A stretch of 64,000 nucleotides of DNA from Butyribacter intestini (GCA_001414325.1 LLKB01000005.1:233060-297059), one strand, 5' to 3'; positions 1 through 9,343 are shown, counted from the stretch's first letter. Program-made: numbers and translations. The notes: generated by a model from the letters alone, not told the origin.

Positions 1-417
1 TTCATCTATCTTTTCATATACCTGCATCCTCAACCAGCTAAGCGGTCTTTTTAATATTTCCTTTTCCATATTGTCTATAGTGTACTCGACAATAATATCA
101 CACGCAATGCCCCATATAAATAAATCTCTCTCACCTCTCACCCACAGGTGGCTGAAAATGCAATGCAAAACACTATGTAGAAAAAGCCTGTCAAGGTATT
201 TAGAGTTTTTCTTAAAAACGCTTATCATATGTTCAGGCTTAAAAAATATACAATTTCCATCCGTTGACATGGTCTCTATCGTCTCGTCAACTTGCGGTAT
301 AAGCTCACTAAAAGCAACATCAAAAAATCTAAGCTCCATATATAGTTCATTCTTAACAAATTTAAAAATATCATTAGAAACCTGCCACTCCCACCCGCTC
401 TGTGTCTGCACTCTCAA
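1..417 (-). CDS. VWA-like / metallopeptidase-like protein, N-terminal part (runs off left edge)
   Basis: I read this frame by reverse-complementing the window start; it stays open to base 1, so the C-terminal part is outside. The visible ~139 residues contain FLHSVLHCIFSHLW followed by RDLFIWGIACDIIVEYTID. That resembles the DUF2201-type putative metallopeptidase domain that precedes a VWA-like domain in many Firmicutes proteins, where an HExxH helix is followed by a (W)N(I/L)AxD segment. Here the HExxH glutamate is serine (HSVLH), so zinc-protease activity is doubtful. The start is uncertain. I prefer TTG at 417 because GGAGGTG at 433-427 sits 9 nt upstream; GTG at 429 and GTG at 444 are in the same frame. 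The gene follows the LRR gene by about 35 bp and is probably cotranscribed with it. In related genomes such genes often sit beside a MoxR-type AAA ATPase, which would lie off the left edge if present. Confidence 0.7.
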   Translation of the reverse strand, partial: MRVQTQSGWEWQVSNDIFKFVKNELYMELRFFDVAFSELIPQVDETIETMSTDGNCIFFKPEHMISVFKKNSKYLDRLFLHSVLHCIFSHLWVRGERDLFIWGIACDIIVEYTIDNMEKEILKRPLSWLRMQVYEKIDE

Positions 418-451
418 TTTTATATCCACCTCCCATGCAATCACCTAAATT

Positions 452-1474
452 TCAAAAAGCATATCTCGACTTCCGTATATCCTCTTTTTTCCGGCGGTAT
501 TTTAATATAAGTGCTGCCGCCTCACCAAAGCCGGTCTCATTTGCCACAACTATTGCTCTTTCTATCATATTCCTGTCACCACTAAACTTTTCAAGCATAA
601 ATTTTATCTCATCAATATTTTTATCATAAATACAGCTACCAATGATTTCATTTTTGTTATTTTTCAGATAATCCATATACAAAACTTCTGATGAACTTCC
701 AAGCATATATGGATACATCAAACGATAGAGTGCGATTTTTCCTGCAACCTTTACGCTTTCCTCTGCAGATGCCTTTGGAAATATCGTATCATACTGGTTC
801 ATATCAGCTTTTCCACCATCAAAACACTGTCTTGCCCGAAATCCTTCACCCTCTATGTTTCTTCCAAATATATGTGCAGGAGCTATCTCGTCATAGACTT
901 CACTATATTCAGGATAAAGCACTTTAGCAATAACTTTTTCTTCTTTTATATATGTGACTTCAATCTCTGAAGAAATCCTGCTGAGCACCTGTTTAAGTCC
1001 CGTAATGTCACTTATATCACTTCGTAAATATATCTTATTTAAGCTGCGACAGTTCATAAACACATCACTGCCAACCTCTTTTATATTCTTTCCTATTGTA
1101 ATACTTTCAAGCTTTTTACAGTTGTAAAAAGCATTATTTCCTATCTGCATCACACCATCAGGTAACTTTATGCTGTTTGCAAACTCACCTGCAAATTCAT
1201 GGTAAATTGTTTTGTCTATATCTATTTCATCATATTCATTCTGTAATTTTTCCGGCAGATGCAGCTTTTCTGAAAAACAATATGGTGCAATCTTATTTAT
1301 CTTATCACATTCTCTTTTTATATATAAATCTTCATTTTCAATATCTTTATTTGTATGGTCTTTTTTTCTATCTGCAATATCTACAGTGCCACTTTTTCCA
1401 AAAACACGATAAAGCGTAAAGCCTGTCTCATTTTTATCTAATAATAAAATAAGCTCATTTATTTCTCTTATCAT
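452..1474 (-). CDS. BspA-type leucine-rich repeat protein
   Basis: A 340-residue protein with no signal peptide or membrane segment, so probably cytoplasmic. Residues ~1-90 are unrecognised. Residues ~95-165 carry LRR_5 (BspA-like) repeats: LPDGVMQIGNNAFYNCKKLE, then ITIGKNIKEVGSDVFMNC and SLNKIYLRSDIS. The C-terminal ~110 residues are helical, with a YRLMYPYMLGSS segment and ankyrin-like helix pairs. In my memory this layout is common among Lachnospiraceae LRR proteins of unknown role. The gene sits directly upstream of the VWA-like gene and probably forms an operon with it. The ribosome-binding site is weak (AGGAAG about 13 nt upstream). LRR_5 repeats usually mediate protein contact, so a scaffold role is possible, but I assign no function. 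Confidence 0.75.
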   Translation of the reverse strand: MIREINELILLLDKNETGFTLYRVFGKSGTVDIADRKKDHTNKDIENEDLYIKRECDKINKIAPYCFSEKLHLPEKLQNEYDEIDIDKTIYHEFAGEFANSIKLPDGVMQIGNNAFYNCKKLESITIGKNIKEVGSDVFMNCRSLNKIYLRSDISDITGLKQVLSRISSEIEVTYIKEEKVIAKVLYPEYSEVYDEIAPAHIFGRNIEGEGFRARQCFDGGKADMNQYDTIFPKASAEESVKVAGKIALYRLMYPYMLGSSSEVLYMDYLKNNKNEIIGSCIYDKNIDEIKFMLEKFSGDRNMIERAIVVANETGFGEAAALILKYRRKKEDIRKSRYAF

Positions 1475-1507
1475 TTTTTTGCTGACTTCCTATACTCTAA
1501 AAATAAT

Positions 1508-1630
1508 ACTGCCATGTTCTGAATTAATTATCGTTACTGTTCACCCACAAACCTGACAACACGGTCAAGCTATACGCTAATAAGCGAATTTCATAAGTTT
1601 AAACAGTACCTTTTATCAAAACATGGCAGT
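1508..1630. repeat. Widely spaced 11-bp perfect inverted repeat in a geneless stretch
   Basis: ACTGCCATGTT at 1508-1518 is exactly the reverse complement of AACATGGCAGT at 1620-1630. The 269-bp gap between the LRR gene and the flavodiiron gene (1475-1743) holds no other recognisable feature. The outer-end symmetry resembles the termini of a small non-autonomous element, but no second copy is visible in the window and no target duplication is clear. Confidence 0.3.
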
Positions 1631-1743
1631 CTGATATTTTCAATTTTTTATAATTATTATTTTATAATTTCACTATGAAAATCTTCACCGTTGCCCGTTG
1701 CATTGTAAACCCTTCTGCACCTTACTCTCAGTCCGGTTTATGA

Positions 1744-2904
1744 TTATTTCAAAAGTTCATCGATCATCTTATCCATCTGCTCGACATTTTCTTCTTTAAC
1801 TGTTGATTTAATTGAAACTATATTTTCACATATCTCAATGTTTTTCATACTCTCAAGACTCTCACGCATTTTCTTTGCCGCAAGAGGAGCCCATGAACCA
1901 TTTTCAACAAGTGCAGCTTTTCTCTTCTGGAAATTCTTTGATTTTAAATGATTTAAGAAATCTTCCATAACCGGGAAAAGTCCTCCATCATAAGTTGCAC
2001 AGGCAAGCACCATCTTGTCATATCTAAAAGCCGCTTCAACAGCTTCTGCCATATCGTCTCTTGAAAGATCCATGACTTCCATCTTCTCAACGCCTTTTGC
2101 CTTAAGTTTGTCTGCTATCTGCTTTGCCGCTTTTGCAGTATTGCCGTGGATTGATGCATAAGCCACAATAACACCTTCATCCTCAGGCTCGTAACTGCTC
2201 CATGTGTTATAAAGGTCGAGATAATATCCAAGATTTTCCTTTAATACAGGACCATGAAGCGGACATATGGTCTGAATGTCAAGTGCAGATGCTTTTTTAA
2301 GGAGATTTTGAACCTGTGCACCATATTTTCCTACTATATTGAAGTAATATCTTCTGGCTTCACAAGCCCATCCCTCATCATCCTCTGAATCGAGTGCTCC
2401 GAACTTTCCAAATCCATCGGCAGAGAAAAGTATTTTTTCTGTTTTCTCATATGCTACCATAACCTCAGGCCAGTGAACCATAGGTGCCATCACAAATGTA
2501 AGCGAATGACTTCCGAGAGAAATCTCATCACCCTCTTTTACAACGACCTGTCTGTCAGCAAAATCCTCATCAAAGAACTGTGGAAGCATCTGGAAAGTTT
2601 TTGCATTTCCGATAAGCTGCATATTTGGATATTTATGTGCGATAAGCCCTATATTGGCTGCATGGTCAGGCTCAAGATGTGATATAACAAGATATGATGG
2701 CTCTTTCCCGCCAAGTGCCTCCTCAATATTTTTAACCCATTCATCTGTTGCTCTTGCATCGACTGTATCCATTATCGTAATCTTTTCATCAAAAATAATG
2801 TATGAATTGTATGATACGCCATCAGGTACTACATACTGACTCTCAAATAGATCTATATCCTTATCATCCACCCCAACATATTTTATACTGTCTGAAATAA
2901 ACAT
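1744..2904 (-). CDS. FprA-type flavodiiron protein
   Basis: A 386-residue A-type flavoprotein, the usual length for the family. Residues ~1-245 form a metallo-beta-lactamase-like diiron domain with H76, E78, D80 and H81 in SHLEPDH, and further metal ligands at HWPEV and CPLHGP. Residues ~250-386 form a flavodoxin domain with the FMN-binding YASIHGNTAKAA loop. Family members reduce O2 to water or NO to N2O in the cytoplasm and protect anaerobes from oxygen or nitrosative stress. No rubredoxin or NADH:rubredoxin oxidoreductase gene lies beside it, so the electron donor must be encoded elsewhere. GGAG lies about 11 nt upstream of the ATG. The neighbour upstream is the cytidylate-kinase-like gene, 62 bp away. 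Confidence 0.9.
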   Translation of the reverse strand: MFISDSIKYVGVDDKDIDLFESQYVVPDGVSYNSYIIFDEKITIMDTVDARATDEWVKNIEEALGGKEPSYLVISHLEPDHAANIGLIAHKYPNMQLIGNAKTFQMLPQFFDEDFADRQVVVKEGDEISLGSHSLTFVMAPMVHWPEVMVAYEKTEKILFSADGFGKFGALDSEDDEGWACEARRYYFNIVGKYGAQVQNLLKKASALDIQTICPLHGPVLKENLGYYLDLYNTWSSYEPEDEGVIVAYASIHGNTAKAAKQIADKLKAKGVEKMEVMDLSRDDMAEAVEAAFRYDKMVLACATYDGGLFPVMEDFLNHLKSKNFQKRKAALVENGSWAPLAAKKMRESLESMKNIEICENIVSIKSTVKEENVEQMDKMIDELLK

Positions 2905-2966
2905 AATTTAAAAATCTCCTTTCGTATCCAAAAATTTTTATCTAATAATAAGTGCAGTCATCTACA

Positions 2967-3908
2967 CTAATTAAACATATTAAACATTTTCTCAATAACT
3001 TCCACCGTGCCTTCAATACCGTAGCAAGCTGTATTAAGACACATATCGTAATTTTCTGAATGACCCCAGTGGCGGCCTGTATAATAATTGTAATAAGCCT
3101 TTCTCGCCCTGTCCATATTCCTTACTTTTTCAACAGTGTCATCATATGAAGCTCCGGTACAAGCCATATCGTGTTTTACTCTCTCCTCAAACGGAGCTCC
3201 GATAAATACTGAGATGTGAGGTATATCTGCGTGCTCAAGCACAACATCTGCACAACGACCTAAGAATATACAGTCACCTTTTTTTGCCATTTCCTCTATC
3301 ATCTGGCTCTGTGCAAAGAAAAGTTCATCATTTCCTGCAAACTTGCGAAGTGAAAATGGAGTCTTATTAAGCCATCCTTTTTTGCTGTCTGCCTGTGATG
3401 CATCGACACTTGAAAAATCTCTGCCTATATGCTCGCACGCCATTTTGATTATCTGGTTGTCATAGTAAGACATATTTAATCTTGTTGAAAGTCTCATACC
3501 AACTTCATGTCCGCCGCTTCCATACTGACGACCTATGCAGAGTATTCTGTGATTTCCGTCTTTAAATCTGTCTTTCATCTCAGATATGTTACTTACAAAG
3601 CTGTCTGGAAGCTGTCTTGTCGGATTGTACTGCGCAAGCATCTTATTAAGTTCTTCAAGCTCTTTTTTGCACTCCTCTGCAACTGACGGATTCTTTATAG
3701 TCGAAATCATATTTCCGATAAGGATAGTCTCGTCTCTTATAAAATGCCTTTTATCCTCGTCAAGATGTTTGAGCATCTTTTTCACCGATAAATCTTTTCC
3801 TGCCGGAAATACCTTTCCCATCGTACTTCCCGTTGCTTCATAAACTTTCACATCAAGTTCATAAATCTTTTCAACAAGCTCTTTAACATCATATTTTTCC
3901 ATATTCAT
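2967..3908 (-). CDS. Cytidylate kinase-like family protein
   Basis: About 313 residues. The C-terminal ~200 residues match the cytidylate kinase-like family: ILCIGRQYGSGGHEVGMRL as a P-loop-like start, then YYDNQII, FLGRCADVVL and a helical region with RMDRARKAYYNYYTGRHWG-type residues. The first ~100 residues are a helical extension not found in Cmk itself. Proteins of this family are widespread in gut Firmicutes. Their true substrate is not established to my knowledge, so CMP kinase activity is an inference. The GSGGHE loop lacks the Lys of a standard GxxxxGK(S/T) P-loop. Three start codons compete: TTG 3911, ATG 3908 and ATG 3902, all after GGAGG at 3917-3913. I list 3908; 3902 has more normal spacing. 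Confidence 0.75.
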   Translation of the reverse strand: MNMEKYDVKELVEKIYELDVKVYEATGSTMGKVFPAGKDLSVKKMLKHLDEDKRHFIRDETILIGNMISTIKNPSVAEECKKELEELNKMLAQYNPTRQLPDSFVSNISEMKDRFKDGNHRILCIGRQYGSGGHEVGMRLSTRLNMSYYDNQIIKMACEHIGRDFSSVDASQADSKKGWLNKTPFSLRKFAGNDELFFAQSQMIEEMAKKGDCIFLGRCADVVLEHADIPHISVFIGAPFEERVKHDMACTGASYDDTVEKVRNMDRARKAYYNYYTGRHWGHSENYDMCLNTACYGIEGTVEVIEKMFNMFN

Positions 3909-3965
3909 CAATCCTCCATTCCTACATAAAATACTACCCTGCCGATAAACATCTGTACATATTTT

Positions 3966-6053
3966 CTAATAACCTACTTTTTTTCCTTTGGATGTCATAT
4001 ATCCGCTTATCCTGCCCGCTTTATAGTCTTTCTTCTTTGTGGCAGCCGGCACTGAAGGATCTGTAGGGTCATAATTTATTGACTCTGCTATTTTTATCGT
4101 AGCAGCTTTTCCGAGAGGTCCCGGTTTTTTAGAATTTCCTTTTTCAATTTTAACTGAACTGCCCACAGCTGCATAATCGTAAAGCCACTTTGCATCAGCA
4201 ACAGTCATTCTTATGCATCCTGCCGATGCTGCACTGCCAAGTTTGTTATAGTTGCTTGCACGAAGTGCATAATGCGACTGACTTCCAACAGCTATCGCAT
4301 GAAAATAAACATTTCCGACAACATGACTTGCCCATCTGGCATAAACGGTACTTCCATCAGGCTCTCCCATAGGCTTTAAACTATATTTTGCTGCCGTACC
4401 GTTTGAAGAAATCGAATACGAGCCAAGCGGTGTGTAAGACGATGAAATAGAAAGTCCTGCCGCACCTGATGTGGTTGCAGTATCTCTGCCTACCGAAACT
4501 GTACAAGTCTTTACCGGTATGATATAGTCTTTTTTCTGACTGTCGTATGCATATATAGTAACACAACAGGCAGCTCTGTTCACTACTATTTTTAATTTTT
4601 TGTTACCTTTTTTTAATTTAAGCACATTTGTGAGATCTGTAAGTTTTTCTCCGTTTTTATAATAAAACTTATAAACTTTTCCGGCATATTTTTCATAACG
4701 CCATCCGTTCTTTCCAACCTCTGAACTTTTTACACTGAACTCTTTTGTCTTAAATTTAATCTCCTTATTCCACTGTGTATAACCACACGCAACAACCTGT
4801 GTTCTTCCACTTACCATATACTGATAATTTGCAATATATGTTTTATTTGAATATACACCGATAAGTTTTTTTATCAATGTTCTCTTACCGTTTTTTATGC
4901 TGTAAACTTTAAATCTTACACTTTTTATATTTCCCGGTATATACGCATTTTTAAGTCTGAATTTTGCGGTACCATTTGCCAGCTTAGTTACTGTAAGTAT
5001 CCCCGTTTTTACCCTTACTGACGCAGTTCCGGTCTTTTTAAGTATTCTCACTATCCCCGCGTTGTCCGTCACTGAAACTTCTATCTTATAATTTCCAAAC
5101 CTATAATTTATCGTTTTTAACGGTATATCTGAATAATAATATGTACTTGTACCGTTATGCACCCCCTTTTCCGTACATACAAGTTTTCCTGCACTGTTAT
5201 AAATATTAAATGTAACATTCTTTACGACAAGTGCTGAATTTACTTTCTCAACAAAAACTCTAAATGTCTGATTTTTTTCTGTTTTTGAAGTTGACTTTGA
5301 GCCGATTTTCCCATAAGTAAGTGCAAGATTAAACTCTTTTTGTGCCAGCAGCTCACTGCCGCCTGAAAGTTTGCTGTTTATAACAGTGAATCTCGCGTAA
5401 TATGTACCATATGTATTACAATACTTTGTAAGATCAACATCCCAGCTTTTTGTTGCAGTCGGAATAACTGTTGCCGTTCCAACTTTTTTCTCATCTTTTC
5501 CGTTTTTCTTCAAAATCGAAAGCTGTATCTGACTGTCTTTTCCCGGAATAATAATATCATTTTCTTTATTTACTAAAGATATAGTCCTGTTTGTTTTTGA
5601 TTTATATCCTGCAACATCTAATGTGAATTTATCCCTGTGTATTGAAAAATCGCACTTTGCAGCAGCCTCTACAGGAGTACCGTCACTCATAAGAAATGAA
5701 ACCGTATATTCCCTATATGCATATGTGCTTAAATCTGAAAGTGAAAACGAACCTGAATACTGTCCGTTCTGGCAGTTTTCTGCTGTAAATGTCACCGGCT
5801 GTTCAAGCACTGTGACCGTATTTTCAGATTCATCTTTATATGTAACCTTTGTTGTCATCCCCGATGTCTGTGCCGTATCTATACCTGCAAGTGTATAATT
5901 GCATACACCGTTTTCTCTGTCAGCATTGACATCTGCACTGTACTGTGCAGCTTTTGCGTTTGGTGAAATCGCAAATACCGCAACTACTATAGCAATCATA
6001 AATACTGCCGGCAATGCAATGAACTTTTTTTTGTGTTTACCTTGTTTTAACAT
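3966..6053 (-). CDS. Secreted L,D-transpeptidase with repeat-containing N-terminal region
   Basis: A 695-residue exported protein. It has a signal peptide (KHKKKFIALPAVFMIAIVVA, probable cleavage after AKA), then ~430 residues of beta-rich repeat domains resembling GBS Bsp-like or Ig-like modules, then a YkuD catalytic domain at ~500-635. The catalytic motif is HAIA...SAGCIRM, with the nucleophilic Cys at about residue 613 (family form HxxxS(x)GC(I/L)R). A basic, Pro- and Lys-rich tail follows. The enzyme would form 3-3 peptidoglycan crosslinks or attach proteins outside the membrane. GGGAGG lies 6 nt before the ATG. A second L,D-transpeptidase of different build lies at 35577-37112. Confidence 0.88.
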   Translation of the reverse strand: MLKQGKHKKKFIALPAVFMIAIVVAVFAISPNAKAAQYSADVNADRENGVCNYTLAGIDTAQTSGMTTKVTYKDESENTVTVLEQPVTFTAENCQNGQYSGSFSLSDLSTYAYREYTVSFLMSDGTPVEAAAKCDFSIHRDKFTLDVAGYKSKTNRTISLVNKENDIIIPGKDSQIQLSILKKNGKDEKKVGTATVIPTATKSWDVDLTKYCNTYGTYYARFTVINSKLSGGSELLAQKEFNLALTYGKIGSKSTSKTEKNQTFRVFVEKVNSALVVKNVTFNIYNSAGKLVCTEKGVHNGTSTYYYSDIPLKTINYRFGNYKIEVSVTDNAGIVRILKKTGTASVRVKTGILTVTKLANGTAKFRLKNAYIPGNIKSVRFKVYSIKNGKRTLIKKLIGVYSNKTYIANYQYMVSGRTQVVACGYTQWNKEIKFKTKEFSVKSSEVGKNGWRYEKYAGKVYKFYYKNGEKLTDLTNVLKLKKGNKKLKIVVNRAACCVTIYAYDSQKKDYIIPVKTCTVSVGRDTATTSGAAGLSISSSYTPLGSYSISSNGTAAKYSLKPMGEPDGSTVYARWASHVVGNVYFHAIAVGSQSHYALRASNYNKLGSAASAGCIRMTVADAKWLYDYAAVGSSVKIEKGNSKKPGPLGKAATIKIAESINYDPTDPSVPAATKKKDYKAGRISGYMTSKGKKVGY

Positions 6054-6245
6054 TTTGTTCCTCCCATTTCTATCTACAGATATACTATTTATATGAATAG
6101 TGCAGCCACTTTTTCACATACATATATTTTACCACTTCTTAATAATGTAATGCAAGTGCGGCAAATGATATTTTGCCCTGTTAAATATTGATGCGTAACT
6201 TCACAAACAGTGTCAGGTTTGCGAATGTGCAACTCTCAATTCAGA

Positions 6246-6276
6246 CATAAAAAGAGCGAAATCAGCGTTTTGCTCC
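6246..6276 (-). terminator. Probable terminator after purine nucleoside phosphorylase
   Basis: Read on the minus strand, GAGCAAAA and TTTCGCTC pair around a short loop with one mismatch and are followed directly by a run of T. It lies about 10 bases past the punA stop. Confidence 0.5.
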
Positions 6277-6286
6277 TGGTGTCACA

Positions 6287-7129
6287 CTACTTTACGAGTA
6301 TTTTCTCATGTATATTTTTAATGCTCTCTGTCACAAGTTTCTTAAAGTCGCCTGATACCCTGTCGGCTGTTTCCTGTACTTCTTTATGGCTAAGTGGTGC
6401 AACACTCATGCCGCTTGCAAGATTTGATATACACGAAATACCGCATATCATCATACCCATATGGTTTGCCGCCACAGCTTCGCAAGCCGTACTCATTCCG
6501 ACGACATCCGCACCGAGCACTCTCGCCATCCTTATTTCCGCCGGAGTCTCATATGCCGGTCCTGTAAACTGCAGATATGTTCCCTCTTTTAAGTCAATGT
6601 CAAGTTCAGCCGCCGTCTTTTTAATCACCTTTCTTAAACTAATATCGTATATCTCGCTCATATCAGGAAATCTCGCACCGAGTTCATCAATATTTTCCCC
6701 AATAAGAGGTGACGGCACAAAGCTTGAAATCTGATCCTTTATCAGCATAAAATCACCCGGTCTGAAATCATAATTCACACCGCCTCCCGCATTAGTAAGA
6801 AACAAAACCTTTGCTCCCATCAGTTTCATAAGCCTTATTGGAAGCACTACATCAGAAATATCATATCCCTCGTAATAGTGGACACGCCCCTGCATACATA
6901 CAACAGGCACATCTCCAACATAACCGAAGATATACTTACCCTGATGTCCCGGAACGGTCGAAACCGGAAACCCCTCAATCTCATGATAATCAAGCTCGCA
7001 GACAACCTCAATGCCATCCGCAAAATCACCAAGCCCTGAACCAAGCACCAATGCAATCTCCGGCTTAAAATCAACCTTATTCCTAAAGCACTCGTAACAT
7101 CTGCTAAGCTTATCATAAACTTTATTCAT
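6287..7129 (-). CDS. punA: Purine nucleoside phosphorylase (type I, trimeric)
   Basis: About 280 residues, as usual for the PNP/MTAP family. It shows LGSGLGDFADG (phosphate-binding loop), the GRVHYYEGY segment, TNAGGGVNYDF, TGPAYETPAEIRMARVLGAD and VGMSTACEAVAANHMGM. The family splits inosine and guanosine with phosphate into base and ribose-1-phosphate for purine salvage. The start is ATG 7129: AGGAGG lies 8 nt upstream, whereas an upstream in-frame TTG at 7135 is poorly spaced. The gene stands alone between the exporter pair and the L,D-transpeptidase, with a family A repeat just upstream, so its transcript may begin near or inside that repeat. I see no purine riboswitch. Confidence 0.92.
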   Translation of the reverse strand: MNKVYDKLSRCYECFRNKVDFKPEIALVLGSGLGDFADGIEVVCELDYHEIEGFPVSTVPGHQGKYIFGYVGDVPVVCMQGRVHYYEGYDISDVVLPIRLMKLMGAKVLFLTNAGGGVNYDFRPGDFMLIKDQISSFVPSPLIGENIDELGARFPDMSEIYDISLRKVIKKTAAELDIDLKEGTYLQFTGPAYETPAEIRMARVLGADVVGMSTACEAVAANHMGMMICGISCISNLASGMSVAPLSHKEVQETADRVSGDFKKLVTESIKNIHEKILVK

Positions 7130-7185
7130 CCACAAAACCTCCTTACTATTATAATTTCCATACGGTTACCTCGATACAGTAAATT

Positions 7186-7401
7186 GCGAAACTGTCATAA
7201 TATATGATTAAATTGTGCAAATATAACAAATAGTGTTAGCAGTGTACTCTGTCACCGTCAGCACTTAGTCAGCGTATTTTGCTGACGGGTCAATGCTTTT
7301 TTATTGACCTATGTACTGCTACGAGTGACAGGTAGCGAAAGCGTACCTGCGGTACTATTTGTTATAGTTGTGCAATTAACACAACCTATAATCAGTTTCG
7401 C
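7186..7401. repeat. Family A palindromic repeat, copy A1 (~216 bp)
   Basis: The ends are GCGAAACTGTCATAAT and its near reverse complement ATAATCAGTTTCGC. A second pair of arms (ATATAACAAATA / TATTTGTTATA) sits inside. The core has nested helices: TGTCAC at 7250-7255 pairs with GTGACA at 7325-7330, GTCAGC pairs with GCTGAC, and AGCGAAAGCG carries a GAAA tetraloop-like turn. Copy A2 at 26259-26454 has the same plan with paired changes in three helices. It has no open reading frame. It lies between the ABC exporter gene (end 7411) and punA (start 7129). A1 alone has an extra hairpin, GGTCAAT / ATTGACC. Confidence 0.8.
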
Positions 7402-7410
7402 TCACCTGTA

Positions 7411-9324
7411 TTATCCGGCTAAACCTTTTCCAAGTTTCCCCGTATAAAGCTGGTAATACTTGCCTTCCTCTTTTATAAGTTCATCATGCGTTCCACGCTC
7501 TATTATCCTGCCCTGCTCAAGAACCATGATACAATCACTGTTTCTTACTGTTGAGAGTCTGTGGGCGATAACAAATGTCGTTCTGCCTTTCATAAGTCCG
7601 TCCATTCCCTGCTGAACAAGTTTCTCAGTTCTTGTATCTATCGAACTTGTAGCCTCATCAAGGATAAGTGCAGGTGGGTCTGCAACTGCCGCACGTGCTA
7701 TTGCCAGAAGCTGTCTCTGTCCCTGACTCAAGTTTGCACCGTCACCGGTGAGCATTGTGTCGTATCCGTCAGGAAGTCTTGTGATAAAGCTGTGTGCATT
7801 TGCAAGTTTTGCTGCCTTTACGATTTCCTCGTCTGTCGCATCAAGTTTACCGTACTGGATGTTTTCCCTTACTGTTCCGGTAAACAGATGTGTGTCCTGC
7901 AAAACGATACCAAGCGAGCGTCTTAAGTCATTTTTCTTTATCTTGTTTACATTGATACCGTCATATCTTATCTTTCCATCCTGAATATCATAAAATCTGT
8001 TTATAAGATTTGTGATAGTTGTCTTTCCAGCACCAGTCGCACCTACAAAAGCTATCTTCTGACCCGGTTTTGCATAAAGCACTATGTCGTGGAGTATCAT
8101 CTTGTCATCATTATAACCAAAGTCAACATGGTCAAATACTATGTCACCTCTCATATGTGCATATGTGGTTGTTCCGTCATCCTTATGGAAATGTTTCCAT
8201 GCCCACATTCCAGTGTGTTCTTCTGTCTCGACTATATCTCCGTTTGCATCCTCTTTTGCATTGACAAGCTCGACATATCCGTCATCCACCTCAGGTTCTT
8301 CATCAAGAAGCTTAAATATTCTGTCTGCACCTGCCATAGCCATTACGATAGAGTTAAACTGCTGGCTCATCTGGTTTATAGGCATTGAGAACGATTTACT
8401 AAATGTAAGGAAACTTACAAGACCACCTATCGTAAATCCGCCAATACCGTTAAGGGCAAGAATACCTCCGACCATCGCACAGAGCACATAGCTTATGTTT
8501 CCAAGCTGTGCATTTATCGGCATAAGTATGTTGGCAAATTTGTTGGCATTGTTCGCACTGTCAAACAACTGGTCGTTTAACCGGTCAAATCCCTCCATGC
8601 TTTCTTCCTCATGGCAAAATACCTTGACTACTTTCTGTCCTTCCATCATTTCCTCGACATAACCGTTTAACTTACCTATATCTCTCTGCTGAGCCATAAA
8701 GTAAGAACCGCTTAGTCCGCCAATCTTCTTTGTAACTACAAGTGTAACACCGACCATCACAAGTGTGAGGATAGTAAGCGGTACATTGAGTATCAGCATA
8801 TAAATAAATACGCTGACAATGGTTATCGCACTTGATATCGCCTGAGGAATACTCTGGCTTATCATCTGACGGAGCGTATCTATATCATTTGTGTAAAGTG
8901 ACATAATGTCTCCATGTGCGTGTGTATCAAAATATTTAATAGGAAGTGTTTCCATCTTATTAAACATTTCTATTCTGAGTCTTTTAAGTGTTCCCTGAGT
9001 AACATATATCATAAGTCTGTTATACAGAAATACTCCTATGACACCTGCACCGTAAAATATTCCTACTTCTGTTATCTTTGCAAGAAGTTTTGAAAAATCA
9101 GGGTCAGAACTCTTTGACAAAGGCACTATATATTTGTCAATAAGTGTCTGCGTAAACATTGTTCCCTGATTTGTTGCAAATACACTTGCTATTATTCCGA
9201 CTACCACTATAAGACAGTGTACCCAGTAATACTTGAATACATATTTCATCAGTCTTATAAAAAGTTTGCCCGGATTTTCTATTTTTGCACCCGGTTTTCC
9301 CGGTCCCATTGGTCCTTTAGGCAT
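7411..9324 (-). CDS. ABC exporter subunit with canonical ATPase site (heterodimer partner)
   Basis: A 637-residue half-transporter. An N-terminal six-helix transmembrane domain (~30-340) is followed by a nucleotide-binding domain (~390-625) with Walker A GATGAGKTT, signature LSQGQRQLLAIARA, Walker B ALILDEATSSID with the catalytic Glu, and the His switch IAHRLST. It follows its partner by 19 bp and pairs with it in the manner of TM287/288 or BmrCD exporters, in which one site is canonical and the other degenerate. A Gly/Pro-rich lead (MPKGPMGPGKPG) precedes the first helix. The substrate cannot be read from the sequence; drugs, lipids or peptides are all possible for this family. Confidence 0.92.
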   Translation of the reverse strand: MPKGPMGPGKPGAKIENPGKLFIRLMKYVFKYYWVHCLIVVVGIIASVFATNQGTMFTQTLIDKYIVPLSKSSDPDFSKLLAKITEVGIFYGAGVIGVFLYNRLMIYVTQGTLKRLRIEMFNKMETLPIKYFDTHAHGDIMSLYTNDIDTLRQMISQSIPQAISSAITIVSVFIYMLILNVPLTILTLVMVGVTLVVTKKIGGLSGSYFMAQQRDIGKLNGYVEEMMEGQKVVKVFCHEEESMEGFDRLNDQLFDSANNANKFANILMPINAQLGNISYVLCAMVGGILALNGIGGFTIGGLVSFLTFSKSFSMPINQMSQQFNSIVMAMAGADRIFKLLDEEPEVDDGYVELVNAKEDANGDIVETEEHTGMWAWKHFHKDDGTTTYAHMRGDIVFDHVDFGYNDDKMILHDIVLYAKPGQKIAFVGATGAGKTTITNLINRFYDIQDGKIRYDGINVNKIKKNDLRRSLGIVLQDTHLFTGTVRENIQYGKLDATDEEIVKAAKLANAHSFITRLPDGYDTMLTGDGANLSQGQRQLLAIARAAVADPPALILDEATSSIDTRTEKLVQQGMDGLMKGRTTFVIAHRLSTVRNSDCIMVLEQGRIIERGTHDELIKEEGKYYQLYTGKLGKGLAG

Positions 9325-9343
9325 AAAGCATTAACCTCCTATA

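Noticed and set aside
71-448. Plus-strand frame of 125 residues at the left edge
   Set aside because: The reverse strand encodes a protein with a recognisable VWA-like/metallopeptidase-like stretch; the plus frame is its shadow.
6100-7186. Purine riboswitch for punA
   Set aside because: I found no conserved purine-aptamer loops upstream of punA; the upstream structure is the family A repeat.
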